DNA from: an uncultured bacterium
GTDB lineage: Bacteria; Myxococcota_A; Polyangia; Polyangiales; Houyiibacteriaceae
Assembly: GCA_938024995.1 (NCBI GenBank)
Contig: CALJDU010000019.1
Span: 105,494 to 169,493 of the forward strand
Direction: 5' to 3'
Length of the DNA: 64,000 bases
The notes below the pieces were generated by a model that was not told the DNA's origin, did not search any database, and was given only the letters and a program-made list of their open reading frames with translations. Shown piece after piece: positions 17,358 through 26,430 of the stretch (the stretch's first letter is position 1; every line of letters begins with the position of its first letter). The position numbers were made by a program, and so were the translations under genes.

Positions 17358-19648
17358 AGTCAGAGCAACGCGCGGAGCGCCGAGCGAAGCCGACGGCGCG
17401 ACCGATCGCGGGGGCCGCGCCGAACCCTGAACACCTCGAGACCTCGGCGACGGTGGTCACAGAGCAACCGGATGCACCGCAGGTGGAGCCGCTTCTCGCG
17501 ACGATCGCGCGGGTCGGCGTCTACGGCTTGGTCGCCGCCGTCTTCACGTGGCCGCTCGCGGATGTCTTCCCAGTTGTCTGTGCCGCGTTGCTGACCGGCG
17601 CCGGCGCGATGATGGGTCCGTTGCTCGCGCGCACGTCGCTTCGCAGCGTCGCCATTGTCTTGTTCGCGGCGATCGCCTTCATCCTGGTGCAGTTCGCGGG
17701 GAGCGCCCTGAGAGACTCGATGATGGTCGCGTCGTCCCTTGGGCCGGCGAACACGATCCTCTTCGATGACGTCGTCTCGCTCGGGTTGTCTGCGTTCGTG
17801 ATCGCGCTCGCGGTCCGCGCTCTGTCCGCGCGTCGACCGCTCTTCGCCGCGCTTGAGGTTCTCGCGATCAGCTCGGCGTTTGCGCAGCTCGTGATCGCGC
17901 ATCGCCATGGCGCGATCAACCGTCCCTTCGACCTCGCGGATCCGATCATCAGCGCCGGGGGCGACCCGAGCGTCGTCTTCTTCGGTCTCGGCGCGATCTG
18001 TACCGCGACCGTGATCCTCTTCCTCGTCCGTGAGCGGAACGTCCTCCGCTACGTCTGGCACCTCGCGGCGGTCGCGTTGCTCTTAGGCCTGTTGCTCGGC
18101 GGGAGCGGTCTACTTCAGGTTCCGCCGACCCCGCTCGATGACGGTGGGCTCGGCTTGAATGGGGAGGGCGAAGAGGGCGATGATGAACGTGAAGGCGAGC
18201 GTGAGCGCGAAGCGGAAGGCGGCGGGGAGTCCCAGCCAGACAACGAGCTCCGCTTCCAAAATAATTTCTCTCCGAGTCAGCGCCAGACACCGGTTGGCGT
18301 CGTCCTCTTTCACGACGACTACTCGCCACCTTCCGGGGCGTACTACCTTCGCCAAGACGCCTTCAGTCACTACAACGGTCGGCGGATGGTCCGCGCGACC
18401 GAGCGAGAGATCGATCGCGACACACAGACGCGTTTCCCGACCACACCGTACGAGGTCGACGGTCCAGCGCTTGGGCAGAACCGAACGCTGCTCGAGACCA
18501 CCGTCGCGTTGATGACCGAACACGGCCGACCGGTCGGACTCGAAGCGCCGATCCGCTACGCGCCGACCGCGAATCCCAATCCCGATCGCTTCGTCCGGAC
18601 CTACCGCGTCACCTCGGCCGTGATGACGGCGGACTTCGCGGCGATGATCGGCGCGGCTTCAGGTGACCCAAGCTGGAGCGATGAGGTGCGCGCGCACTAC
18701 CTCAAGGGGCCCGATGATCCGCGGTACGCGGCGTTGGCCGAAGAGATCCTCGCGGAGTTCCTCTCGGCCGAGCAGCGGAGCGACGCGATGATGCGAGTGG
18801 CGGCGGTCACGCAGTGGCTCGGGCGCGAGTCCATCTACAACACGCAGACCCGCCACGCGAACGTCGAGGACCCGGTCGGCGACTTCCTCTTCGGCGACCG
18901 CGAGGGATACTGCGTTCACCTCGCGCACGCGGCGGTCTACCTCATGCGTGAGGCTGGGCTCCCCGCGCGTGTCGCGACGGGTTACGCCATTGACGAAGCG
19001 ACGCGACGCGGCGGATCCGCGCTTCTCATCACGAGCGATCGATCGCACGCGTGGCCGGAGGTGTACCTCGACGGTTTCGGTTGGGTCGTCACCGACGTGA
19101 CCCCGGCCCGGGTCGCGACGCCCCCGCCGTCCGCGCCTGACCCGGATCTTCAGCGTCTCCTCGGAGAGCTCGCGCGCGGTCAATCGACCGCGCCGCCGGA
19201 CGCGAACCCGCCCATTCCCGCGATGGTCCGACGCGTGCGCGGGTGGATCGGACAGCTCGGCTGGGCGCTGCTCTTCATCTTGATGCTCGGGGTCGTCACG
19301 CTCTACGTGATCAAGACGTGGCGCGCGCTTCGGCCGCGCTTCGCGAACGAAGAGGCCGCGCCTCGGGTGGTGTACCGGTCCGCTTTGGATCGGCTGAGCG
19401 AGGTCGGGGTCACGCGAACGCCAGGCGAGTCGCAGGAAGCGTTCGCGGCCCGCGTCGGCGATCGCTTCCCGTCGCTGCGAGCGCTCACCGGTGCACATGT
19501 CGGGTCTCGTTACGGGAGCCTTCGGGTCGACCGCGCTGGGTTGCCTACCGCCGCCCGTGCGCTCCGCGAGGAGCTCAAACAGGACGCGCCGCTCTGGCGC
19601 CGCGTGGTTGGACTCGTCACCCCTTGGAGCTTTCTCCGCTCTCGCTGA
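17354..19648 (+). CDS. TgpA-like membrane transglutaminase-domain protein
   Basis: A 764-residue integral membrane protein. About six hydrophobic segments fill residues 50-260, followed by an acidic low-complexity linker (GEEGDDEREGERERE). A periplasmic transglutaminase-like domain then has a full Cys-His-Asp triad: Cys520 in EGYCVHLAHA, His565 in RSHAWPEVY and Asp581 in VVTDVTP. A last transmembrane helix (GWALLFILMLGVVTLYVI) and a cytoplasmic tail end the protein. This is the TgpA/DUF3488 layout. The start GTG 17354 overlaps the DUF58 stop. Family members may crosslink or cleave cell-envelope proteins; the substrate is unknown. The operon context ties it to DUF58 and MoxR. Confidence 0.87.
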   Translation: MKSEQRAERRAKPTARPIAGAAPNPEHLETSATVVTEQPDAPQVEPLLATIARVGVYGLVAAVFTWPLADVFPVVCAALLTGAGAMMGPLLARTSLRSVAIVLFAAIAFILVQFAGSALRDSMMVASSLGPANTILFDDVVSLGLSAFVIALAVRALSARRPLFAALEVLAISSAFAQLVIAHRHGAINRPFDLADPIISAGGDPSVVFFGLGAICTATVILFLVRERNVLRYVWHLAAVALLLGLLLGGSGLLQVPPTPLDDGGLGLNGEGEEGDDEREGEREREAEGGGESQPDNELRFQNNFSPSQRQTPVGVVLFHDDYSPPSGAYYLRQDAFSHYNGRRMVRATEREIDRDTQTRFPTTPYEVDGPALGQNRTLLETTVALMTEHGRPVGLEAPIRYAPTANPNPDRFVRTYRVTSAVMTADFAAMIGAASGDPSWSDEVRAHYLKGPDDPRYAALAEEILAEFLSAEQRSDAMMRVAAVTQWLGRESIYNTQTRHANVEDPVGDFLFGDREGYCVHLAHAAVYLMREAGLPARVATGYAIDEATRRGGSALLITSDRSHAWPEVYLDGFGWVVTDVTPARVATPPPSAPDPDLQRLLGELARGQSTAPPDANPPIPAMVRRVRGWIGQLGWALLFILMLGVVTLYVIKTWRALRPRFANEEAAPRVVYRSALDRLSEVGVTRTPGESQEAFAARVGDRFPSLRALTGAHVGSRYGSLRVDRAGLPTAARALREELKQDAPLWRRVVGLVTPWSFLRSR

Positions 19649-19695
19649 ATTCGCGCCTTCGCTCAAGGTGACCCGCAAGCAAAAGAAAAGACACG

Positions 19696-20730
19696 ATGGA
19701 AGAACAAGCAGAACACTCGGCGCAGGATTCACTCGCTCCAGCGGCGCCCAACGCGCTCGACGCTGCGCATCGCGTGGTCGCGCGTCTGCGTCATCGGCTT
19801 CGCGCGGCGGTGATGGGGCGAGACGACGTGATCGATCTCGTGCTGGTCGCGCTGATCGCCGATGGCCATGTGTTGCTCGAGGACTACCCCGGGTCCGGAA
19901 AGACCACGCTCGCGCGGGCGCTGGGGGAGTCGATCCAGGTCGCGTCTGCGGACGCCGAGATCGCTGCGTTTCGGCGCGTCCAGTTTACGCCGGATCTTCT
20001 GCCGAGCGACATCACCGGGACCAACGTCTTTGATGTCGAGCGAAACGGCTTCGACTTTCGGCGCGGGCCGCTCTTCGCGCACATCGTCCTCGCCGACGAG
20101 ATCAACCGGACGTCGCCCAAGGTGCAATCGGCGATGCTCGAGGCGATGGCCGAGAAGCAGATCACCGTCGACAACCACACCTATGAGCTCGACGCGCTCT
20201 TCTTCGTGATCGCGACGCAAAACCCGATCGACCTCGCCGGGACCTACCCGCTCCCGACCCCCCAGCTTGATCGCTTCCTCTTTAAGATCCGTATGGAACA
20301 CATCGCGCGGGACGCAGAGCTGTCCGTGCTCGCGAGCTATCCTGAGCGGACGATCGACGCCGCGGCGAAGCTGTCGTCGGTCACGCGCGACGAAGTCGTC
20401 GCGGCACGAGAAGCGGTTCGCGCGGGGGTGGTGATCGATCCTGTGGTGCGTGAGTCAATGGTTGACCTCGCGCGCGCGCTGCGCGCCGACCCTCGGGTGC
20501 TCCAGGGCGCGTCGACTCGGTCGTTGGTCTTGCTCCTGCCCGCGCTACAGGCGCGCGCGCTGATCGCGGGCCGTGACTATGTAGGTCCCGATGATCTCGC
20601 GGCGCTCGCCCCGCACGTCTTTCGTCATCGCTTGGAGCTCTCGCCCGGAGTGGCTGACGTCGACGACGTGATCAACGACGCGGTGGGTCCGCAGATGGAC
20701 CGCTTGGCGCGGGCGAGCCTGAAGCGATGA
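19696..20730 (+). CDS. MoxR family AAA+ ATPase
   Basis: A 344-residue AAA+ ATPase of the MoxR group, with an N-terminal helical segment, an AAA_3 core and a lid domain. Walker A is LEDYPGSGKTT at about residues 61-71, and Walker B is HIVLADEINR at about 129-138. Sensor 1 is FFVIATQNPID, and PLPTPQLDRFLF is the MoxR-typical segment with the Arg finger. Most MoxR proteins have GxAKT in Walker A; here it is GSGKTT. MoxR ATPases act as chaperones for partner proteins with VWA-like folds, here most likely the DUF58 protein two genes upstream. ATG 19696 lies 47 bases after the transglutaminase gene. Its stop overlaps the TPR gene start (ATGA). Confidence 0.9.
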   Translation: MEEQAEHSAQDSLAPAAPNALDAAHRVVARLRHRLRAAVMGRDDVIDLVLVALIADGHVLLEDYPGSGKTTLARALGESIQVASADAEIAAFRRVQFTPDLLPSDITGTNVFDVERNGFDFRRGPLFAHIVLADEINRTSPKVQSAMLEAMAEKQITVDNHTYELDALFFVIATQNPIDLAGTYPLPTPQLDRFLFKIRMEHIARDAELSVLASYPERTIDAAAKLSSVTRDEVVAAREAVRAGVVIDPVVRESMVDLARALRADPRVLQGASTRSLVLLLPALQARALIAGRDYVGPDDLAALAPHVFRHRLELSPGVADVDDVINDAVGPQMDRLARASLKR

Positions 20731-22697
20731 AGCGGGGCGCGCGGACGACGGTCGGTCTCACGTTCGTGTCGGTGGCGTGTTGCCTCGCCAGCGTGTGGAT
20801 GGCTCCGTCCGCGAGCGGCCAGTCCGCGATCCCGGTCCCGGCGCGAACCGGTGCGGAGGGCACCCCGGCGGAGCTCGAGGCCTGGGCGATGGTCGAGCAG
20901 AACAAGATGATCAAAGCGCGCGAGATGGCGGAGCGCGTGGTCGCGGAAAACCCGCAGAGTTTCGTGGGGCACCTGGTCCTCGGCTATTCACAGCGCTTCG
21001 CGGAGGCGAATTTCCCGCGCGCGCTCTTTCACTTCAACGAGTCGCTACGTCTCTACGAGCTTCGTTTCGGTCGTGAGCCTGGACCGACCTCACCTTGGCT
21101 TTGGCACGCGCGGATCATTCGGGAGATCGGGTCGACGTACGGAGATCTCGAGCGCTACGAAGAGCAGCTCGCGTTTAGCTTTCGATACAATGAGCGCTAC
21201 TTCCCGAAGATCATCGCGGAGCGCGCTTGGCCGTTGATGAAGCTGCGTCGCTACGACGATGCACGAACGGCCGCGCGAGAAGGGCTCGCGACAGGAGAGC
21301 CCCGCCAGGTCGAGATCGCGCTGAACGCGCTCTGCGCGGTGGAGTACGAGGCCGGCGATGAGAACGCGAGCTACCGCGCGTGTCGGGAAGCGCTCGATCA
21401 AGCGCGGCGCGCCGATGAGCCGGACGCGGTGGACTTTACGAACTTCGCCGAGGGGTCTCGGTCGCTGTTCCTGCTCGGTGAGGCTGAGCGCATCTTGTTG
21501 GAGGCGACGCGCGCGCCGCCGACCTGGTACGGCAACCCGTGGCTCGAGCTCGGTGAGCTGTACACCCGGCAGGCGCGTTACCCCGAGGCGCTCGGCGCGC
21601 TCAAAGAGGTGCCCGCCTACCGCGGTGCGCGTCCGCCCCATGTTCGCGACTCTGATCGAAACGAGTCGCGCCGGGCGGTCTCCGCGTTCCTGCTCGCGGT
21701 CGGGCGCTCGGAAGAGGCGCTGCGCATCACCGAGCGCGCGATGGTGATGCCGGATCGTCGCGGCCACAATAGTCGGGACCCAGCGCAAGATCAGATCATC
21801 GTCGCGCTCCTCGATCGTCGGGCGCGGCGGGTCGGCGCCGAGCGCGCGCTGGAGCGAGCGGCGGCACGAGGCACCTGGGACCGCGTGACCGCTCGCGCCG
21901 AGGCGTTGCTGGAGCGCGGACGTGCGTGGATGAGCGGTCGTCAGGTGGTCCGGATGATCGCCGTCGACGACCGTCTCATCGGCTCGTTTCGTTTGGGCGC
22001 GTCTTCGAGCGCGGTGATGCCGCCGTGGCTCCTCGGAGACGTGAGCGCGGTCATCGGTCCGGGGGTCACGCGCGCATCGATCTCGCTCGCGCGCGCGCGT
22101 GATCGTCGCGAGCGCGCGCCGGCGTACTACGACGCCGTGGAGATGGAGTCGGCGTACTTGGCGGGCGACGAGGACGATGCAAAGACGCTCGGGGAACGCG
22201 CGCTGCTTGGGCTTCCGGATGGGGAGGCGCTTCTTCGCGGGCGCGTCTCCGCGATCCTCGCCGACCTCGCGTTCCAGCGCGGAGACGACGCCGCTGTCGC
22301 GCACTTTGAGCGCGCGCTACAGATCGACCCAGGCGTGTTTCGACGGCTCGAGATCGCGATACCGGTTTCGTTCGCCATCACGGGTGACGCGGTCGCCGAC
22401 GATGTCGTCAGCGCGCTGGAGCGATCCCCTCGGCTCTCAGACGGAAGCGCTCTGCGCGTTCGCGGAGAGGTCACCGCCGCGGGCGGGCGCGTATGTCTGG
22501 AAGGGGTCAGCGGAAACGTGGGATGCGGCGAGTTTGACGCCACAACCGCGGAGGTCAGCAGCACGGACGACGTAGTCTCGGCGCTGGTCGACGCGTTTCA
22601 CGACGAGGTCTTCGCGCCACGGATCTCGCTCTCGCAACAGGACGCGAACAGCCTGGACGGGTCGAGCGCGGTCTCGCGGGATATCGACGTGCTCTAG
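20727..22697 (+). CDS. Exported TPR-repeat protein of the MoxR operon
   Basis: A 656-residue protein with a signal peptide (two early Lys/Arg clusters, core VSVACCLASVWM, cut after ASG or near). Tetratricopeptide-like helical repeats run through most of the chain, clearest at AWAMVEQNKMIKAREMAERVV, LELGELYTRQARYPEALGAL and ILADLAFQRGDDAAVAHFERAL. The final ~120 residues are beta-like, with a paired-Cys loop (VCLEGVSGNVGCGEF). The ATG at 20727 overlaps the MoxR stop, so it belongs to the same operon. I infer a periplasmic scaffold for the transglutaminase-type partner. I cannot name the family beyond TPR. Confidence 0.78.
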   Translation: MKRGARTTVGLTFVSVACCLASVWMAPSASGQSAIPVPARTGAEGTPAELEAWAMVEQNKMIKAREMAERVVAENPQSFVGHLVLGYSQRFAEANFPRALFHFNESLRLYELRFGREPGPTSPWLWHARIIREIGSTYGDLERYEEQLAFSFRYNERYFPKIIAERAWPLMKLRRYDDARTAAREGLATGEPRQVEIALNALCAVEYEAGDENASYRACREALDQARRADEPDAVDFTNFAEGSRSLFLLGEAERILLEATRAPPTWYGNPWLELGELYTRQARYPEALGALKEVPAYRGARPPHVRDSDRNESRRAVSAFLLAVGRSEEALRITERAMVMPDRRGHNSRDPAQDQIIVALLDRRARRVGAERALERAAARGTWDRVTARAEALLERGRAWMSGRQVVRMIAVDDRLIGSFRLGASSSAVMPPWLLGDVSAVIGPGVTRASISLARARDRRERAPAYYDAVEMESAYLAGDEDDAKTLGERALLGLPDGEALLRGRVSAILADLAFQRGDDAAVAHFERALQIDPGVFRRLEIAIPVSFAITGDAVADDVVSALERSPRLSDGSALRVRGEVTAAGGRVCLEGVSGNVGCGEFDATTAEVSSTDDVVSALVDAFHDEVFAPRISLSQQDANSLDGSSAVSRDIDVL

Positions 22698-22795
22698 CTT
22701 TCGGGGGCTCTCGCTTTCGGGGGCGCTTCGCTCATGCGCGCTCACTCGCGTACGTGGGCGAATCGACCCAAAGGAGAGACCTCAAGAGAACCCTC

Positions 22796-23506
22796 TTAGG
22801 AAATGAGCGTGCCGACCGTCGCGCCTTCAACCACTCGCTTGATGTTGCCTGTCTCGGGGAGCGAGAAGACACGGATCGGGAGCTTGTTGTCTCGACACAG
22901 GGTGACGGCGGTCGAGTCCATCACGCGGATGTGTTGGACCAAGAAGTCGTCGTAGCTGATCTGGTCGTACATCTTCGCGTCGGCGTGCTCGTTGGGATCC
23001 TTGTCGTAGATGCCTGGGACCTTCGTCGCCTTGAGCAAGACCTCCGACTGGATCTCCATCGCGCGGAGCGCGGCGGCGGTGTCTGTTGAGAAGTAGGGGT
23101 TGCCGGTGCCCGCGACGAAGATGCAGACGCGTCCCTTCTCAAGGTGGCGCATCGCGCGGCGACGAATGTAGGGCTCGGCGACCTGCCGGATGTCGAGCGC
23201 ACTGATCAGGCGGGTCTCGACGCCGGCTTTCTCGAAGGCGTCCTGAAGCGCGACGCCGTTGATCACGGTCGCGAGCATCCCCATGTAGTCCGCACTCGTA
23301 CGGTCCATCCCGCTCGCGCTCCCCTTGAGCCCGCGGAAGATGTTGCCGCCACCGATCACAACGCCGAGCTCGATCCCGAGCGAGTGGACCTCGGCGACCT
23401 CTTCCGAGATCGACTTGAGCGTTTCCGGGCGAAGGCCGAAGCCTCCGTCCTCACCGCAAAGGGCTTCCCCCGAGAGCTTGAGCATGATCCGTTTAAGCTT
23501 CGGCAT
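22796..23506 (-). CDS. pyrH: UMP kinase
   Basis: Hexameric bacterial UMP kinase of 236 residues, the usual length. It phosphorylates UMP to UDP with ATP in pyrimidine nucleotide synthesis. Conserved blocks are visible: [11 protein letters not shown] (phosphate-binding start), [48 protein letters not shown] and [15 protein letters not shown]. The amino-acid kinase fold is complete. The ATG at 23506 matches the family N-terminus. Here pyrH is not beside tsf/frr as in many bacteria; its neighbours are a small membrane peptide and engB on the same strand. Confidence 0.97.
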   Translation of the reverse strand: MPKLKRIMLKLSGEALCGEDGGFGLRPETLKSISEEVAEVHSLGIELGVVIGGGNIFRGLKGSASGMDRTSADYMGMLATVINGVALQDAFEKAGVETRLISALDIRQVAEPYIRRRAMRHLEKGRVCIFVAGTGNPYFSTDTAAALRAMEIQSEVLLKATKVPGIYDKDPNEHADAKMYDQISYDDFLVQHIRVMDSTAVTLCRDNKLPIRVFSLPETGNIKRVVEGATVGTLIS

Positions 23507-23571
23507 GTCGCGCGTATACCAGCTTCTCGTTTCGGGCGCGCGTTGAGCGAGCCGAACCAGGGAAGACAGAC

Positions 23572-23661
23572 TTAGATGTTCGCCATCACCGCGGTGAGAA
23601 CGCTGAAGAGAAGTGTGAGGGCGGCGATCGCGTTGCGACGCTTACGTGCGGGCGCGGACAT
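23572..23661 (-). CDS. Candidate 29-residue single-pass membrane peptide
   Basis: A short open frame between engB and pyrH on the minus strand encodes a 29-residue peptide. It begins [11 protein letters not shown], continues with a hydrophobic stretch of about 15 residues ([15 protein letters not shown]) and ends ANI before TAA. The layout, a basic head followed by one transmembrane helix, is typical of small bacterial membrane proteins. About four fifths of the codons end in G or C, as in the neighbouring genes, which supports real coding. I see no strong ribosome-binding site. Function is unknown. Alternatively, it could be a chance frame in a 270-base intergenic gap. Confidence 0.5.
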   Translation of the reverse strand: MSAPARKRRNAIAALTLLFSVLTAVMANI

Positions 23662-23776
23662 GGCGTGAGATAGAGCAAAGGCTGTTCCGTCCGCGAACCA
23701 CGTGGAAACGGCCAAGTCAGATCACCATCTGTGAACCGTTGACCTCGGTCGTGAACCAGTCGTCACAGCGCGCGGG

Positions 23777-24406
23777 TTAGGCGGCGGAAATGTGCGCGGC
23801 CCGCAAGAGCGCCGCGAGCAATTCATCACGACCCTCACTCGTGCTGGAGGAGTAGCCGTAGACCCGGACCTTCGCGTCTTTCTGTATCTCTTTGACGCGG
23901 AGCTTCCGTTGGTTTCGCGGGAGCTTGTCGCTCTTGGTCGCGACCAAGATGACGCGCCGGTCGATGTGCTTCAGGAAGTCGATGAGCTGGCGATCGTCTT
24001 CTTCGAGCCCGCGGCGGAGGTCGACAATGACGATCACCGCGCGGAGGCCAGGGCGACCTGTGAGGAACGACTCGATCATCGGGCCCCACGACCGTCGCTC
24101 CGTCTTGCTGCGCTTGGCGTAGCCGTAGCCAGGGAGGTCGACGAAGTCGATGACCGCGTCCGCCGACTCACCGTCTTTGCTGACGGTCTTGAGGTCGATG
24201 CGGAAGAGGTTGATTCCGCGCGTACACCCTGGCGTGCCGCTGGTGCGGACGAGCTTCTTCCGTTGCGTGAGCGAGTTGATCAAGCTGGACTTGCCCACGT
24301 TGCTCCGGCCCGCGAAAGCGATCTCGGCGAACGCCGGTCCCGGTAGTTGGGCGAGCGTCGTGCCCGACGCGAGGTACTGAGCGTCTTTGATGAGGGCGGA
24401 ATCCAT
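23777..24406 (-). CDS. engB: Ribosome biogenesis GTP-binding protein EngB/YsxC
   Basis: A 209-residue TRAFAC-class GTPase that helps large ribosomal subunit assembly in the cytoplasm. G1 is GRSNVGKSSLIN, the Thr of switch I lies in TSGTPGCTRGINLF, G3 is FVDLPGYGYAKRS (the YsxC-specific GYGYA), and G4 is VATKSDKLP. The G5 region is YSSSTSEG. Length and motif order fit EngB, and the ATG at 24406 matches the expected start. The gene is divergent from the lamin-tail lipoprotein gene. Confidence 0.95.
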   Translation of the reverse strand: MDSALIKDAQYLASGTTLAQLPGPAFAEIAFAGRSNVGKSSLINSLTQRKKLVRTSGTPGCTRGINLFRIDLKTVSKDGESADAVIDFVDLPGYGYAKRSKTERRSWGPMIESFLTGRPGLRAVIVIVDLRRGLEEDDRQLIDFLKHIDRRVILVATKSDKLPRNQRKLRVKEIQKDAKVRVYGYSSSTSEGRDELLAALLRAAHISAA

Positions 24407-24589
24407 GACGGCGGTGTAGCAGGCTCATTGGGATGTGCGAGGAGGAGTCGTGCTGATGTGCGGAACCTCTCGGGGGTTTGTGACAGCGACGCGAACTCAC
24501 CGTCTCGACATGATCCCGCTCTCCATTTTGTGGGAAGCTTCAGCCACTGCGCGAACGGACCGCGCGGCCCATCAAACAAGGACGGATGG

Positions 24590-26308
24590 ATGCGAGACTT
24601 GCTTCAAGCGATCGCGGTAGTCGCGACGACCTCTCTTCTCTTCATCGGCTGCGGCGACGACGACACGCGCGGCGAAGACACCGGAACGACGACTGACGGC
24701 GGCACCGACACCGGGGCGGCCGATACAGGCGGCACCGATACCGGCGCGGCCGATACGGGCGGCACCGACACCGGCGAGGCCGACACCGGCGGCACCGATT
24801 CCGGGATGGAAGATACGGGGATGGCTGACACGGGGATGGCGGACACCGGGATGGCGGACACCGGGATGATGGGTTTGACGCCCGCAGAGATCTCCGCGCA
24901 GATTCAAGCGATCAAGGAGAGCGCCGACGGCGTCATCGCCCTCGATGTCGAAGGCGCGACCGTCACGTACGTGCGGCCGGCGATCGGCGACGACCCTGAG
25001 GGGTTCTTCGTGCAAGCCGAGCAGACGGGTCCCGCGCTCTTTGTGGTCGGGACGGGCGCCGAGGTAGGCGATGTTGTCAGCTTCACCGCGACCGAGATCA
25101 CGACCGCCTTCGACCACCAGCGCGTCACCATGTTCAGCGACCTCATGGTGCTGAGCAGCGGCGCAGACGTCGCCGCGCTTGTGCAGGACGTGAGCGCAGC
25201 AGCCGACCTCGTGACGGCGCTTGATGACTACGAGAGCGAGCTGGTCACGGCGGTCGTGACGATCGCAGCCGAGTTCCGTGGTGCGGGAACCGGCCACACC
25301 GCGGCGGTCGTGGACACCGCCGGCGTGATGGGCGACGGCGGTCTTCGGATTCGGCTCCCCGAAGCGCTCGCGACCGGCCTCTCGGAAGGTTGCGAGCTTA
25401 CGATCACGGGGCCGGTTTGGCGTTTCACGACATCGACCCAGATCTCCGCGTTCGTTGCAGAAGACTTCGACGTAGAGTCGTGTCCTGCGGTTGAGGTCGT
25501 CTCAGCAGGAGCAGGGTCGGAAACTCAGGCGACGGTCGTTTTCAGCGCCCCGGTTGACGCTGCCTCTGTCGATGCGAGCGGCGCTCAGTTTACGATTCCC
25601 GGTCTGACTGTTTCGTCCGCCGCCGCGGACGGGGACCGAGTCATGCTGACGACGTCGACGCAAACCGCGGCGGAGTCCTACACCGTGACAGTCGCGGTCA
25701 CGGTCATGGATACTCTCGGTCAGCCGATCGATGCGGCTGCGAACACAGCGATGTTTGCAGGCTTTACGCCGCCGAGCACAACGACCATCGTGATCAACGA
25801 GATCGACTACGACCAGCCAGGTGGAGACGATGCCGAGTTTGTAGAGCTCTTCAACGCCGGGACGACCGCGGTTCCGCTTGCCGGGATGGAGTTGGTCTTC
25901 ATCAATGGAAGCTCGGACGTGGTGTACAACACCGTCGATTTGAGCTCCGCCGGGACGCTGGCTCCGGGAGGCTACTTACTCGTGAGCAACTCTGTGACAG
26001 GCCCGGCGGCGGTGCCGGTCGTTCCGCTTGGGATGAGTCGGACCATCCAGAACGGCGGACCTGATGGTGTGGCGCTCGTCAACACCACCTCGATGACCCT
26101 CGTCGACGCGCTGTCGTATGAAGGTTCGATCACGATGGCAATGATTCTGAGCGGAGCGGTCGACCTCGTGAGCGGAACCGCGACATCAGCCGCGGATAGC
26201 AACTCTGTTCCTGGATCGTTGGCCCGCATCCCCAACGGGGCGCGCTCCGGCAACGATGATGCGGACTGGAGCTTCGAAGCGACGCCGACTCCAGGCGCAG
26301 CGAACTAG
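24590..26308 (+). CDS. Lipoprotein with Asp/Thr/Gly repeat linker and lamin-tail domain
   Basis: Predicted exported lipoprotein of 572 residues. Signal peptide MRDLLQAIAVVATTSLLF ends in the lipobox FIGC. Residues ~25-92 are a repetitive linker of GGTDTGAAD and GMADT units. A middle domain (residues ~95-290) looks beta-rich and OB/DUF-like, followed by an Ig-like segment (VFSAPVDAASVDASGA). The C-terminal lamin-tail domain spans IVINEIDYDQPGGDDAEFVELFN to GPDGVALVN. AAGGA lies seven bases before ATG 24590, which decides this start over upstream frames that overlap engB. Lamin-tail domains in bacteria sit on secreted proteins and may bind nucleic acid or surface partners; the role here is unknown. 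Confidence 0.85.
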   Translation: MRDLLQAIAVVATTSLLFIGCGDDDTRGEDTGTTTDGGTDTGAADTGGTDTGAADTGGTDTGEADTGGTDSGMEDTGMADTGMADTGMADTGMMGLTPAEISAQIQAIKESADGVIALDVEGATVTYVRPAIGDDPEGFFVQAEQTGPALFVVGTGAEVGDVVSFTATEITTAFDHQRVTMFSDLMVLSSGADVAALVQDVSAAADLVTALDDYESELVTAVVTIAAEFRGAGTGHTAAVVDTAGVMGDGGLRIRLPEALATGLSEGCELTITGPVWRFTTSTQISAFVAEDFDVESCPAVEVVSAGAGSETQATVVFSAPVDAASVDASGAQFTIPGLTVSSAAADGDRVMLTTSTQTAAESYTVTVAVTVMDTLGQPIDAAANTAMFAGFTPPSTTTIVINEIDYDQPGGDDAEFVELFNAGTTAVPLAGMELVFINGSSDVVYNTVDLSSAGTLAPGGYLLVSNSVTGPAAVPVVPLGMSRTIQNGGPDGVALVNTTSMTLVDALSYEGSITMAMILSGAVDLVSGTATSAADSNSVPGSLARIPNGARSGNDDADWSFEATPTPGAAN

Positions 26309-26430
26309 TTCCACAACGTCACGACCGAGCGGAGGCGCACTAGCGCTTCCGCTTTTTCAATTCGGCACATGCACCGATCCTCTCTGATGGTCGATGCTGT
26401 TGTCTGATGAAGTTCTTGGAAGGATGTCGT

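Noticed and set aside
22698..22795. Short direct repeat CTTTCGGGGGC near the TPR gene end
   Set aside because: Only 11 bases, two copies, no hairpin or second locus seen; likely local duplication.
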